DNA of 64,000 nucleotides from Tetrapyrgos nigripes. Lineage: Eukaryota; Basidiomycota; Agaricomycetes; Agaricales; Campanellaceae. Of this stretch, positions 20,876 through 30,479 are shown in pieces (position 1 is the stretch's first letter; each line of letters starts with the position of its first letter). Below the pieces are notes generated by a model. It was not told the DNA's origin, ran no database searches, and saw only the letters and a list, made by a program, of their open reading frames with translations. The DNA lies in assembly GCA_013368315.1 (NCBI GenBank), contig JAACJM010000035.1, forward strand, positions 310,001-374,000, given 5' to 3'. The position numbers were made by a program, and so were the translations under genes.

Positions 20876-23599
20876 TCAAGACGTTATTGCAGATGTCATG
20901 AGGCCGGGACGAGGATGTGGGAAATTGGTTAGGAAAGAGGCGTTGTTGGTACTATGAGCCACCGTTGTGGTAGCTATGGAATATGGGGAAGAAGATAGAG
21001 GCATGGGAGGTAATTTTTCATTTAATCTACGGTTATAAAATGGTAGTATACGTATGGCTAGGAACTGGATTCCAACCGACGAAACCGAATAAATCGAATA
21101 CCTCCAAGGCAACCTAAAAAAACATCTTGTGGAGGATCACGCCTAGGGACCACATGTCTGCTGCTTTTGTTAGGGGGGCGAGGGATAGGGTGGATGTGAG
21201 TCGGTGGGTTTGGATCCGAGTCCATTGGTGTAAGATGTGAGTTGAGAGTATGTGTATATATATGACGGGAGGGATTCAGGAGGTTCAAAGTCAAAGACAG
21301 AGGAGAGAGGGATGCACGTCAGTAAACAAACAGAAAAACTCGAAACGACATAGAAATAGAAATAGAAATAGAAATAAAAAAGACGAGCTTTTTTCAAGTA
21401 AGAGAGGTGAAAGGCAAAAACGAAAACGACAAAGACTCGCAGACTTGCAGAACTGGCAACCAGTGCCACAAAACGGCTCGTGAAGTCGTAAAACTCTTCA
21501 AATCGTAACCCCAAATGTCGTCAACTCACCAGTATACTCCAATGTCCCTGTATTCCCTGTTCTTTTTCTTTCCCCTTCCCCTTCTCGCTCTTCGTCTTCC
21601 CCCTTCCCTTTACCCTTGCCTTTATTACTATACATACCCACAACCTCCTCCCTAGGTGTTCCAAAATGCGAAAGCATCGCTCTGGGTACGAGTCTCCACT
21701 CGGGTCTCCATGCATTGTCTTCAAACCCATCTTCATACCCATCCCAGTCATCCCCCTTATCCTTCCCAACTATCCCTGTACTTGTACTCATGATCATACT
21801 CCTCACCCTCAGACTCAGCCTCGCGTTGGCGTTTGGCGTTGAGCAAACGAAAACGATCGAGACCGAGACGACATGCCCGGCGGTAAACCCCCCTCCCCAT
21901 ATCCATAACCGTACCTGTGGTCAAATCTCAAAAAAACATTCCCAGGTTTCATATCCAAATGTAACACGTTCCTACTATGTAAAAAGTCGAGACCAGAGAC
22001 GATGTCGGAGAAGAGGGAGTTTTTGAAAGGTCTTGGTCTTGTATGAGTTGTGGTTGTTTTTAATTTTGGGTTGTGGGGGGATCGTTTCGATTTAGCTTTT
22101 CATCGGGACGAATTGGGTGTCGAGCCGTTGGTAGGATGAGATGGGAACAAGGACGAGGACTCGGTTAGGGTTTTTGTCGTTGCGTGGATGTGAATGTGGA
22201 CGTGGACGTTGACGCAGCTCACGATGGACTGGCACCACCTTCGCTGTCCCTTTCCCTCTCTCTTTGTTTCCTCACCCTCGCCCCAAATGCATGTTTTCTC
22301 TCTGTCTCTCCAATTCGCCTTCTGCTTCTGCTTCCCCATCGCCATCGCCTTGCCCTTGCCCTTCGCTTTCTGCTTTTGTCTCTGTCACTGTCTCTCCACT
22401 CGGCCGTCCACGTCCACGTCCACGTCCACGGTTCAAACCTCCATTCCCGTTCCCATTCAGCCCTTTCTCTTTTAAAAAACCCCGTATACGCCTCTCTATG
22501 AAATCATCCAACGACCCCCCCTCAGCCCATTGCATCGATACGTGTAACGTGGTTATACGTGGACCGGATGGGGAGAATTGGGTGTGTTCGAGCCAGGAGT
22601 GGCTAGGTAGATAGCATTAGCATTAGTGTTAACATGAGGGTTTGGAAAAGGAAAAATACGCAGACGAGAAACGAGAAACGCAGACGGAGACAGAGACAAA
22701 GGAAAGGCAAAGAAAAGACTATAATGTACACTCACTGATACGCAACAATATTCGGATGATGCAACCTTTCCAAAAGCTTTACCTCTCTTAAGGTTTGTAA
22801 GAGATACGTATGTGATTGACCGACTGCGATTTTTTTAACGGCGAAGCGGCCTAGGGGGTTGTTGTCCTATAAAGACAAACCAAAGGACATAAGATGAGTT
22901 AGAGTTATCCATCATAGAGTAGTAGATAGAAAGGTATGTAGGACTCGTACTCGGAAGGGGAAGGAAACGCACCAGAACATGCTGACACAAAAACACGCTC
23001 CCATTCGCCCCCATACCCAATTTCTTTTCTACTCGGAAAAACGCGTCAAAGTAGCCTTCTGCCATAGAGTTTGGGGGAAAGGCGGTTGGGTCAGAGTAGT
23101 AGGTGGATTCGCCGTTTTCATCGCGAGGTGTGTGGTTTTGAAGGGAAGGGGAAGGTGGTGAAGAACGGTAGGGCTGAGGAGAAGGAGACCTGGAAGAGGG
23201 AACAGAACTAGAAGGCTCCGAAGCAGTACGATTGGCTATAGCCAGGATGTTGAAGTAATTGCTGGTCCGTGTACGTCCGTCATACTCGTTGTAGTCGTAG
23301 TCATCCTCATAGTCACGAAAGCCCGTCGGAAGCGGTCTTCTACAATACGGACAACGTGTATGTGGAGGTGGAAGGGGTTGAGGATGTGGTTGGACATGTG
23401 GAGGACGTTGGTGGTGGACAGCGGGACGGATGGAGAGCGCATGGGAAGAGGGATTGTACAACACGACCTGGTTGTTGAGTGAGTCGTGGAAGATGGGTCT
23501 CCATTCTGCGGCAGACTCAATGGGGACTAGAGACATTGCATGGGGCGGCGGCGGCGGCGACGTGGACGACGACGACGGCGAGGCGGAGGATGAGGTCAT
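20876..23599 (-). pseudogene. K3: L-type IKS1-like kinase copy, partner of H2
   Basis: Exon 1 23599-22973 (209 codons) and exon 2 22866-22736 are intact: VVLYNP, CPYCRRPL, the glycine loop GMGANGSV and FAVKKIAVG with the lysine. Exon 3 starts at 22602 (HSWLEHTQF) and keeps QWAEGGSLDDFIERRI (7-G tract in frame), but then loses frame near 22270. Further on come LFSDIVSGLDFLHSRNVLHLDMKPGN (split over frames), HFG in place of DFG at 21660-21668, NTGTLEYTG ending at a GTGAGT donor, and C-lobe words ADMWSLGVILHKMFF. The acceptor before the PES exon reads AAC instead of AAG, and a 7-A run near 21116 shifts the last frame. The N-lobe could still be made; a working kinase is unlikely. Confidence 0.78.
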
Positions 23600-24108
23600 C
23601 AGTTATCCTGGGAAAAAGGCCGCGTCTAGCCCCTGTCTGGGCAGTACATACAGACCGTACATTAGTTAACATCAGTGCATCATCTCTCTACGAGTATCAG
23701 TCAAAGAATTAAGGAGAATTTGATAGAAGATGTAATCTAATCAATTGCAAGAGTAATTCGAAGATAGATGGAAAATGCTGTAGTTCCATCACAGGTTTCC
23801 GTCAGGCTGTTTACGCACTATTCTATTCAGCTGTATCACCTTCTTCCAATCATGCACGTTGGAATGCTGTGACTAGAAGGAACGGAAACCGCTTTTTGGA
23901 GCCATCAAACCTTCCATAACATCCTTCACAGCATGTCTCAGGTATTCATCCCAGTTTAAAGTGGCCTCCCAGGTAACAACACTGAAGGATCTTCTTCTTT
24001 TCCTTCCTTTCCATTGTAAGCCTGCCCTTATCCTCATCCCGGGCTCATAATCTGACCTGGACTATCAACCATGCTTTACAGTCTATCAAATATAACTCTT
24101 AACACTCC
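23600..24108. promoter_or_regulatory. Divergent intergenic region K3/H2
   Basis: 509 bp, homologous to the K2/H1 spacer. It lacks the 18-bp CAGCCTCAACAGCTTGCG segment, a deletion shared with unit 4 (50714-51233). Otherwise nearly identical, including the sequence before the HET start codon. Confidence 0.6.
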
Positions 24109-26385
24109 ATGCGTCTCCTAAACACGAAAACCCTCAGAGTCCAGGAATTCCTTACCGAAATCCCGCTCTACGCCATTCTCTCTCATACCTGGGAGGCAGA
24201 AGAGGTCACTTTCCAGGACATCCAGAACATTGCTACCCTTGCTGCTACCTGCAATGAGCGGCCGGTCACCTTCGATGACGTTAAAGCCTTCCTTCCCACT
24301 GCGCAACTGAAGAAGGGCTATACGAAGGTCGTCCAAGCCTGTGTCCGTGCCCGGAATAGCGCTTTTGATTGGATCTGGATTGACTCATGCTGCATCAACA
24401 AGGAGAGCAGCGCTGAGCTTTCAGAAGCCATCAATTCCATGTACCAGTACTACGAGGACGCCGTAGTTTGCTACGTCTACCTCTTCGATGTTTCCGGAAC
24501 GTTTCATCCTAAAAACCCCGAGTCTAACTTCAAGAAAAGTAAATGGTTCACGAGAGGTTGGACGTTGCAGGAGTTACTGGCGCCCAGGCACATTTCATTT
24601 TTTGATAAAGATTGGACGAAGATCGGGACGCGGTGGAGCTTGCGAGATCTCATCTCAGTCGTCACTACCATCCCAATCGATGTCTTCGAGGAGAGGAACC
24701 CTACTGCATGGGAGAGTTTTGGTATCGACAAGTACAGTGTAGCTCAGAAGATGTCATGGGCGGCGGATCGGCAGACGACGAGGCCAGAAGACAAAGCTTA
24801 TTGCTTGATGGGAATTTTCGGTGTCAGCATGTCGCCGATATATGGGGAAGGTGGCGAAAAGGCATTCATGCGACTACAGCAGGAAATTATCCGGGTTTCG
24901 GATGATCGGAGTATTTTCGCATGGGTTTGCGAGGAGGGGAGAGGCTGGTTTGAACGGGGACTCCTAGCCAGATCTCCGTCCGAGTTCAGATATTCCGGGC
25001 GGGTTTGGGCATCTAACACTGGTTCCACTCTCGGCAACAGTCCATCATCATATTCGTTTAATAACAACGGTCTTCATATCCATCTTCCTCTCAAACCGTG
25101 CGATTCCAAAGACTTGGAAGACCCATATGACTCGGGTTCTGGAGCCGATACTCCGATCTTCCTTGCATATCTACACTGTCAAACAAACGATGGCAGTTCC
25201 ATATCTGTATATCTCCGGAGGACAACTGATGGTTATTACGTCCGGAAATCCCCATCAACAGTAGTCTTGCAACCTGCACCCCCCCCTCTCGATGATGTGC
25301 GGGAACTCACTGTCAGAGAGAAACCAACTTTTAGGTGGAGCAGATTCAGACTTCCCGGTGCTGGCAAGAACGTTGTGTCCCTTCTCCCTTCTGCACAGCA
25401 CTTTGTATGCTCTCGACCGCCACCGGCCTCAATCTCCACCGAATTCTCGGTCGAGTTCGAAACTGATGCGGATCGGACTAATTTGACCTACAAATTTCCG
25501 TCCAAAAGTGAGGCGTTTACACTTGCCTTTCTAGTCAATGATAGGGATTGGTGGCTGGATATCAAGTGGGACTATTCCTTGCAGATTGGGTACAAACGCG
25601 TTGATTTCATTGATAATATGCAGTCAGCTGCAGATTATATGCTGGGACCATTGCCGAACAGTTGCTTTGTCTCAGTTTGTCTTGAGATGCGAGGGGACGA
25701 AAAGAAGGTTTTTGAGGTCGATTATTTCTCTCCAGAAGATTCTCGAAGCGAGGGCGTCGCTACGACAGTGGGTCCTGATCTGGACTTGTGGGTGCCATCG
25801 GAGTTCAAATTGTATGTGGAGGAAAAAGGTCAAATTTGGGAGCGATTTAGATGTGTTCCTGTGCCCCACTCAGATTTTCTTGTATTCAAGTACATCAACC
25901 AGGAGAGGCTTTCATCGAATTCGGACTCGGATTCGGAAACGGATTTGGACCTGGATTCGGAAACGGATTTGGACTCGGATTCGGAAACAGATTCGGAAAT
26001 GGAAAGAAGGGACAAGAGGAAAGGGAGGGGGATTGAGCAGGGGGGGCCACCCACTTTTTATGTTGCTGTTGGAAGTCACCAATCGTTGCCATGGACGCAC
26101 ATTACTTTCAACGGCAAAAGTACTGACGATGTCCGGGCCGACATTCAGTCAATGAAAGAGGATCTGTACGGCCAAACCTCTGGAACAGCCACCATTAATC
26201 ACAGCAAGCTGAGAGTTCAGATTGGACCTGCAACAGAGCTCAATCAGGCGACTCATCAGCTTCGTTTTGATTGGGTCGAGGATGAGGACGATGCAGTGGA
26301 TGAGAAGAAGATAAGAGAAGGAACAGGAGACTTCGTTTTGATTGGGTCGAGGATGAGGACGATGCAGTGGATGAGAAGAAGATAA
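24109..26385 (+). CDS. H2: HET-domain protein, 758 aa
   Basis: Intronless HET protein with the same N-terminal 130 residues as H1. The middle carries RHISFFDKDWTKIGTRW and the extra segment EERNPTAWESFGIDKYS, both shared with H4 and absent from H1 and H5, so this gene is a mosaic. A longer acidic loop (SKDLEDPYDSGSGADTP) sits where H1 has SDFDSN; H3 has a version of this loop. Near residues 600-630 a run of DSETDLD-type repeats comes from a roughly 24-bp DNA repeat at 25921-25999. The C8 tract is in frame. The C-terminus is altered by a 71-bp tandem duplication (26260-26330, 26331-26401), which sends translation into a different frame and ends it with MQWMRRR. Divergent from K3. Confidence 0.9.
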   Translation: MRLLNTKTLRVQEFLTEIPLYAILSHTWEAEEVTFQDIQNIATLAATCNERPVTFDDVKAFLPTAQLKKGYTKVVQACVRARNSAFDWIWIDSCCINKESSAELSEAINSMYQYYEDAVVCYVYLFDVSGTFHPKNPESNFKKSKWFTRGWTLQELLAPRHISFFDKDWTKIGTRWSLRDLISVVTTIPIDVFEERNPTAWESFGIDKYSVAQKMSWAADRQTTRPEDKAYCLMGIFGVSMSPIYGEGGEKAFMRLQQEIIRVSDDRSIFAWVCEEGRGWFERGLLARSPSEFRYSGRVWASNTGSTLGNSPSSYSFNNNGLHIHLPLKPCDSKDLEDPYDSGSGADTPIFLAYLHCQTNDGSSISVYLRRTTDGYYVRKSPSTVVLQPAPPPLDDVRELTVREKPTFRWSRFRLPGAGKNVVSLLPSAQHFVCSRPPPASISTEFSVEFETDADRTNLTYKFPSKSEAFTLAFLVNDRDWWLDIKWDYSLQIGYKRVDFIDNMQSAADYMLGPLPNSCFVSVCLEMRGDEKKVFEVDYFSPEDSRSEGVATTVGPDLDLWVPSEFKLYVEEKGQIWERFRCVPVPHSDFLVFKYINQERLSSNSDSDSETDLDLDSETDLDSDSETDSEMERRDKRKGRGIEQGGPPTFYVAVGSHQSLPWTHITFNGKSTDDVRADIQSMKEDLYGQTSGTATINHSKLRVQIGPATELNQATHQLRFDWVEDEDDAVDEKKIREGTGDFVLIGSRMRTMQWMRRR

Positions 26386-26401
26386 GAGAAGGAACAGGAG
26401 G
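26260..26401 (+). repeat. 71-bp tandem duplication at the 3' end of H2
   Basis: Two adjacent copies starting CTTCGTTTTGATTGG. 71 is not a multiple of three, so the second copy is translated in another frame and lengthens the protein. Absent in the other HET copies. Confidence 0.9.
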
Positions 26402-27494
26402 ATTCATTCGCTGAAGTAGAACATATGTAGCAAATGGTACAAAGACGGTGGTAACATTACTATTACATACGTTTCAGATATATACATCGGGTGAGAACGG
26501 CGAATTACCTCCTGGAAATCACAAATCATTCAGTCGTTTTGGAAATCGGACATGAAGTGCTGTGCCACCCCACCGAAGTGAGCCCGCCAACCTTTCATCA
26601 TTGCATCAAGATTGACAAGAGATTGACGTGATTCCAACGGAGTCCTGTCTTTCATCTCTTCTCTCAATACTGGACAGCTCGTCTCCACAGCCTCCTCCGA
26701 AATCCTCATTGCTTCCTCATACGTCTTTTTGGGTCCACCACTTGGAGCGCGAGGTGGGAGTAAAGGTCATACTTTTAAGGTTGGTTCAAGGATGGCTCGT
26801 CTTCAGACGAACGCTCGGTGCTTGATGATAAAGGCAAGAAGGATGGTGCGAGGATGAACAAAAAAATGAAATTGTTAATAAAAGGCGAGGGAGAAATAAT
26901 GGGATTTATGCAAGACTCCAGGTGGCGGGGTTGTGGAGAAAGCGAGAGTTGTAAAAATAAAGGAGAAAGCAAAAAGACATCAATAAACCCAGATACAGGT
27001 AACACGCTCTGTAGAAATTCAACTAAACCACCACCAAGGGCGCTGACAGATTTATTCTTTCGCAGCCTGAAAGTTCAGCAGATTGCTATGGTAAGATGGC
27101 TACCTCTGGTAAGTTTACTTCCAGCAATGAGAGGAAGAGTGAGGATATAGACGCACGGTCCTCTATATCTTGTGTCATGAAAAAGAAAAGAGGGCGGAGT
27201 CACATGTAATGGAAACAGTCGCAACTCGGAGCAGATCTAGGAAAGGTTTTGAACTCAAATCACAGAGCAGTCCGAGTGTAAATCAAGTGCAAATGCATGT
27301 CACAGTGGTTCTCGAAGTTTGAGACCTGGGTCATGGTCGTCATCAGAGAGGACCAAGAGAGTAATAAGAACTTTGATGATATGTAGTTCTGAAAGAGGTC
27401 CAAACGAGGTCGTATGAAATAATAAGAATGGAAATAGCCCACCAAAAGCGCTATGTACTTCTGGTCAGTTCGAGTTGAGGTCGAAGACAGGGTG
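26386..27494. other. H2 downstream flank (array spacer)
   Basis: Non-coding array spacer, closest to 60159-61275 (unit 5). Nothing gene-like recognised. It ends at the R1 element. Confidence 0.6.
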
Positions 27495-28144
27495 TTACGA
27501 GGCCTTTAGGCTGAGTTAACTTAGGTCGACCTCGAAAAATTTTCCATGGGTCCAGTCTCACACCCCTAGGCCGGTCTCTACCCTTCCCGACAACCAAAAA
27601 GTCTAGACTCGGTCTGGACCGGGTCTAAGGACCGTTGACGTTGAAGACCATGACGTCATGCTGCAGATGATGCTATTAACGCTCTCTCTCAGAAACGAAG
27701 TGGGCGTAGTTCTTCTCGTCTTCCCTTTTTCATTAATTTTCATTGTAATTGGAGTTTTGGATGTGGTTTGGTCGGGCTCTGGTTGTCTGGTTAGAGATGG
27801 CCTGTGATAGAGTTAGGAAAAGGACGATTAGCGTGCATGATAAATTAGAATGAGATACAAAAAATAGTAATCGGGTTTGCCAGCTTTGCTGGACATGGAT
27901 CGTTCCTCCTCCCTATTCATTTATTCCTTCATATGCCCATCATCCTTTCTATTTCTGTTTAGTGACGCGTCTATGGATTTGGGAGAGATCGGAAGGTATG
28001 CGAAGATCACTACGGTATACCGGAAGCTGAGTTTGGAGGGACGGATTCAGTATGTTGCCTATTCCTTAGTAGCAATGACCTTTTTTGGTCATATTATCTT
28101 AGGCCTCGTAATTTGCCATGCGAGGCAGTGGCATCTTTCCCCAG
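27495..28144 (+). mobile_element. R1-b: Helentron-like non-autonomous element, 650 bp
   Basis: Starts TTACGAGGCCTTTAGG and ends ...TCTTTCCCCAG. A second copy of the start in inverse form (GGCCTCGTAA, 28102-28111) lies 33 bp inside the other end. The last 33 bases contain the hairpin TGCCATGCGAGGCAGTGGCA (28115-28134). The empty site in units 1 and 4 reads AGGGTG^TAGAG or AGGGTG^TAAAG; here AGGGTG and TAGAG flank the element without any duplication. No target duplication, asymmetric ends, subterminal inverted repeats and a 3' hairpin fit a Helentron/Helitron2-type element. No Rep/helicase is encoded. A 95-codon ORF (27877-28164) is present here and in R1-d, but it runs past the element end and I do not call it a gene. 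Confidence 0.7.
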
Positions 28145-28512
28145 TAGAGTGCATATGTCGTTGACATCATCACTACTTGAGGGCAGGCTTCCGTTGGGCT
28201 CTGCCATCACGTCCAGTACACACACGAAAGACAGTTCGAGAATAGAGGCCTACAAGAACCCAACACAAGTTGAGTAAAGATCCCCTTGGATGACTCAGAG
28301 GTATAGTATGGCTTTGAGGAGAGGCAACATGAACTATGGCAAGGCAAAGTCAAATAGGGCGGATATAAGGTGACTCAGAGCGTAGTTGAGACAGCGACTG
28401 GTCGTTTGAGCGTGTAGGTGAGATTTTATGATGCCTCTGCCTTGGAATTAGTAGGGGTTTTGACTCGGTTTCGCAGAAGTCTTTGGATGACGAGGGAGGC
28501 CAGAGAATCCGG
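28145..28512. other. Array spacer between R1-b and copia2-B
   Basis: Continuation of the HET downstream flank, ending ...AGAATCCGG at the copia2 insertion point. No gene seen. Same arrangement at 61926-62293. Confidence 0.6.
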
Positions 28513-28778
28513 TGTTGGAATTTTGTATTAACCTATACTTACAATGAACGCTCATATCTTTCTCTCCACTTCACTAGTATACACAATCCACTTGTATCCA
28601 CTTATGCACCACCTACTTTCCTCTTTACTCCATACTTACATTGTTTCTTACATTGTTGACTCCGAACTAATATCAGACATTACATTGTAGTATCCGCTTT
28701 TCTCCACTGAGTTATATTTATGGACTCGCACAGCCACAGTAGCTAACAGTATAAATACCTAGTAGTTTACTGTCTATA

Positions 28779-28988
28779 CAGTGGGTCAAAAAATTGTCCA
28801 CATGTTTCGCATTTTTGGAAAGATTGCCAATTTAAGCAATACTGAGTAGAGATATTGAAATGTGGTCAGTGATGGGCAGAACGCCCTTGATAAGAGCTAC
28901 AATAATCTGTTTTATTTGTCCTATTTGGCTCAAAACTCATGGAGATATGATTGATTTAAAATGGTATGTCATTTGGACAATTTTTTGA
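28779..28988 (+). repeat. Left terminal inverted repeat of the Tc1 element
   Basis: About 210 bp. The outer end has TCAAAAAATTGTCCA; the inner end has the same word inverted, TGGACAATTTTTTGA, so each repeat is itself bounded by a short inverted pair. Confidence 0.85.
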
Positions 28989-29058
28989 GTTGCCACTTCA
29001 AAATCAGTATTGTAACTATGTGATGTCTCATAGATGACATCATAAGTGGAGTTGTACA

Positions 29059-30165
29059 ATGATGCAATGGCTACATCATAATGATATCATAGCTGCCAGC
29101 TGGACCATATATAAGGGCATCCAGTTGTTCTATAGCCCTCATCAAATCATGAGACCCATCACATCCACCCAGAAAGACAATATCCTCTCTCTCCTCCAAA
29201 CTTCTGCTTCATCCAGGGAAATCTCTGCTAAAACTGGGGTATCCAAGTCAAAGATTGCTTCTCTGGCCAAAGAGATGTATCCTGACAAGGAGAACCATCA
29301 AGCAGGGCGTCCTAGAAAGCTGTCTACCACTGATGAACGTGCTGCTATCCAACAAATCAACACTGGCAAAGCTGAAAATGCTACAGAAGTGGCCAGAAAC
29401 ATCAATCCCCTCCTTGACCAACCTGTCTCCACCCAAACCATTCGAAATTCCCTTCTCAGGCATGATGTGGACACATCTAAAACGAAGAAGAAGCCCAAAC
29501 TCACTGCAGCTCACAGGAAGGCTCGTTTAAACTTTGCACAGAAGTACAGAAACTGGACTGTGGATGACTGGAAAAGGGTTATTTGGTCAGATGAGACTAA
29601 AATCAATCGATATGGGTCAGATGGACAGCAGTATGTGTGGGGGAGGAAGGGTGAATCCTTGGGAGAGAGAAATGTGGTGGAAACAGTCAAATTTGGAGGA
29701 GGAAATATCATGGTGTGGGGATGTATGGGGTGGGAAGGAGTTGGAAACATGGCAGAGGTGGAGGGCAGGATGAATGCAGAGCAGTATGTGGACATTTTGG
29801 AGAACAACCTTCTGGAGAGCATGGATATTTTGGGTGTTGATCCAGAGGTGGCCATTTTTCAGCAAGACAATGATCCTAAACACAAGTCAAAACTGGCCAC
29901 CAAGTGGTTTGAAGACAACAACATCCATTGCATGAGCTGGCCTGCTCAATCTCCTGACCTGAACCCCATTGAACACCTCTGGACAACCCTCAAACACAAG
30001 CTCAATGGATATGACACAGCACCCTCTGGAGTTTGGGAAATATGGGACAGAGCAGCTGAAAAGTGGGATGAAATCACAGAAGAAGATTGTCAGAAATTGA
30101 TCAGGAGCATGCCTAGAAGGATTGAGGCTGTGTTGAAGGCCAAAGGAGGGCATACCAAGTACTGA
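29059..30165 (+). CDS. Tc1-type DDE transposase, 368 aa
   Basis: Cut-and-paste transposase. The N-terminal 150 residues hold a paired helix-turn-helix DNA-binding region (SSREISAKTGVSKSKIASLA, then the AGRPRKLS GRPR-like hook, then VSTQTIRNSLLRH). The catalytic triad is D178 in VIWSDETKINR, D270 in IFQQDNDPKHKS and E305 in SPDLNPIEHLW, giving DD34E spacing with 34 residues between the last two. Full length for the family and no lesion seen. Translation may start at M31 (base 29149, MRPITSTQKD), which gives a more typical 338 residues; the first 30 codons are unlike the family. It probably acts on the 210-bp terminal repeats around it. Confidence 0.93.
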   Translation: MMQWLHHNDIIAASWTIYKGIQLFYSPHQIMRPITSTQKDNILSLLQTSASSREISAKTGVSKSKIASLAKEMYPDKENHQAGRPRKLSTTDERAAIQQINTGKAENATEVARNINPLLDQPVSTQTIRNSLLRHDVDTSKTKKKPKLTAAHRKARLNFAQKYRNWTVDDWKRVIWSDETKINRYGSDGQQYVWGRKGESLGERNVVETVKFGGGNIMVWGCMGWEGVGNMAEVEGRMNAEQYVDILENNLLESMDILGVDPEVAIFQQDNDPKHKSKLATKWFEDNNIHCMSWPAQSPDLNPIEHLWTTLKHKLNGYDTAPSGVWEIWDRAAEKWDEITEEDCQKLIRSMPRRIEAVLKAKGGHTKY

Positions 30166-30195
30166 GCTAGCACTTTCTGTATTTTCACTTGCATG

Positions 30196-30406
30196 TCAAA
30201 AAATTGTCCAAATGACATACCATTTTAAATCAGTCATATCTCCATGAGTTTTAAGCCAAATAAGACAAAACAGACAGAATATTGTAGCGTTTATCAAGGG
30301 CTTTCTGCCCATCACTGACCACATTTTAATATCTCTACTCAGTATTGCTTAAATTGGCAATCTTTCCAAAAATGCGAAACATGTGGACAATTTTTTTGAC
30401 CCACTG
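30196..30406 (-). repeat. Right terminal inverted repeat of the Tc1 element
   Basis: About 211 bp, complementary to 28779-28988 with scattered differences, for example ATTTGG/CACATG next to the inner and outer core words. Confidence 0.85.
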
Positions 30407-30479
30407 TACCTCCAGAGCTGCAATAGTATTCGTCACCTTGCTTGTTTAACAAGTGTCCTCATATTCATTTATTCTCATA

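Larger units (their letters stand above)
28779..30406 (+). mobile_element. Tc1/mariner-type transposon, 1628 bp
   Basis: Begins CAGTGGGTCAAAAAATTG and ends with its complement, flanked by TA on both sides (28777-28778, 30407-30408). The uninterrupted LTR copy at 62540-62570 (TCTATACCTC) is the empty site, so one TA was duplicated. The terminal inverted repeats are long, about 210 bp. One intact transposase gene lies inside. The sister LTRs lack it, so it arrived after the macro-repeat duplication. Confidence 0.96.
28513..30479 (+). repeat. Copia2-B 5' LTR, interrupted by a Tc1 element
   Basis: 337 bp of LTR when the Tc1 insertion (28779-30406 plus one TA) is removed; nearly identical to 62294-62630 and close to 10149-10485. 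Preceded by TCCGG, the target duplication. The primer-binding site GGTTATGGGCCC follows at 30480. Confidence 0.88.

Noticed and set aside
24109..24336. Minus-strand ORF of 72 codons repeated opposite each HET start
   Set aside because: Reverse-strand shadow of the conserved HET N-terminus.
27495..28111. R1 as a classical TIR transposon of 617 bp (TTACGAGGCCT ... AGGCCTCGTAA)
   Set aside because: The empty sites show that 33 more bases (to CCCCAG) belong to the element and that there is no target duplication.
27877..28164. 95-codon ORF repeated at 61658-61945
   Set aside because: Identical because the whole segment was recently duplicated; it crosses the R1 border into array spacer and has no recognisable domain.
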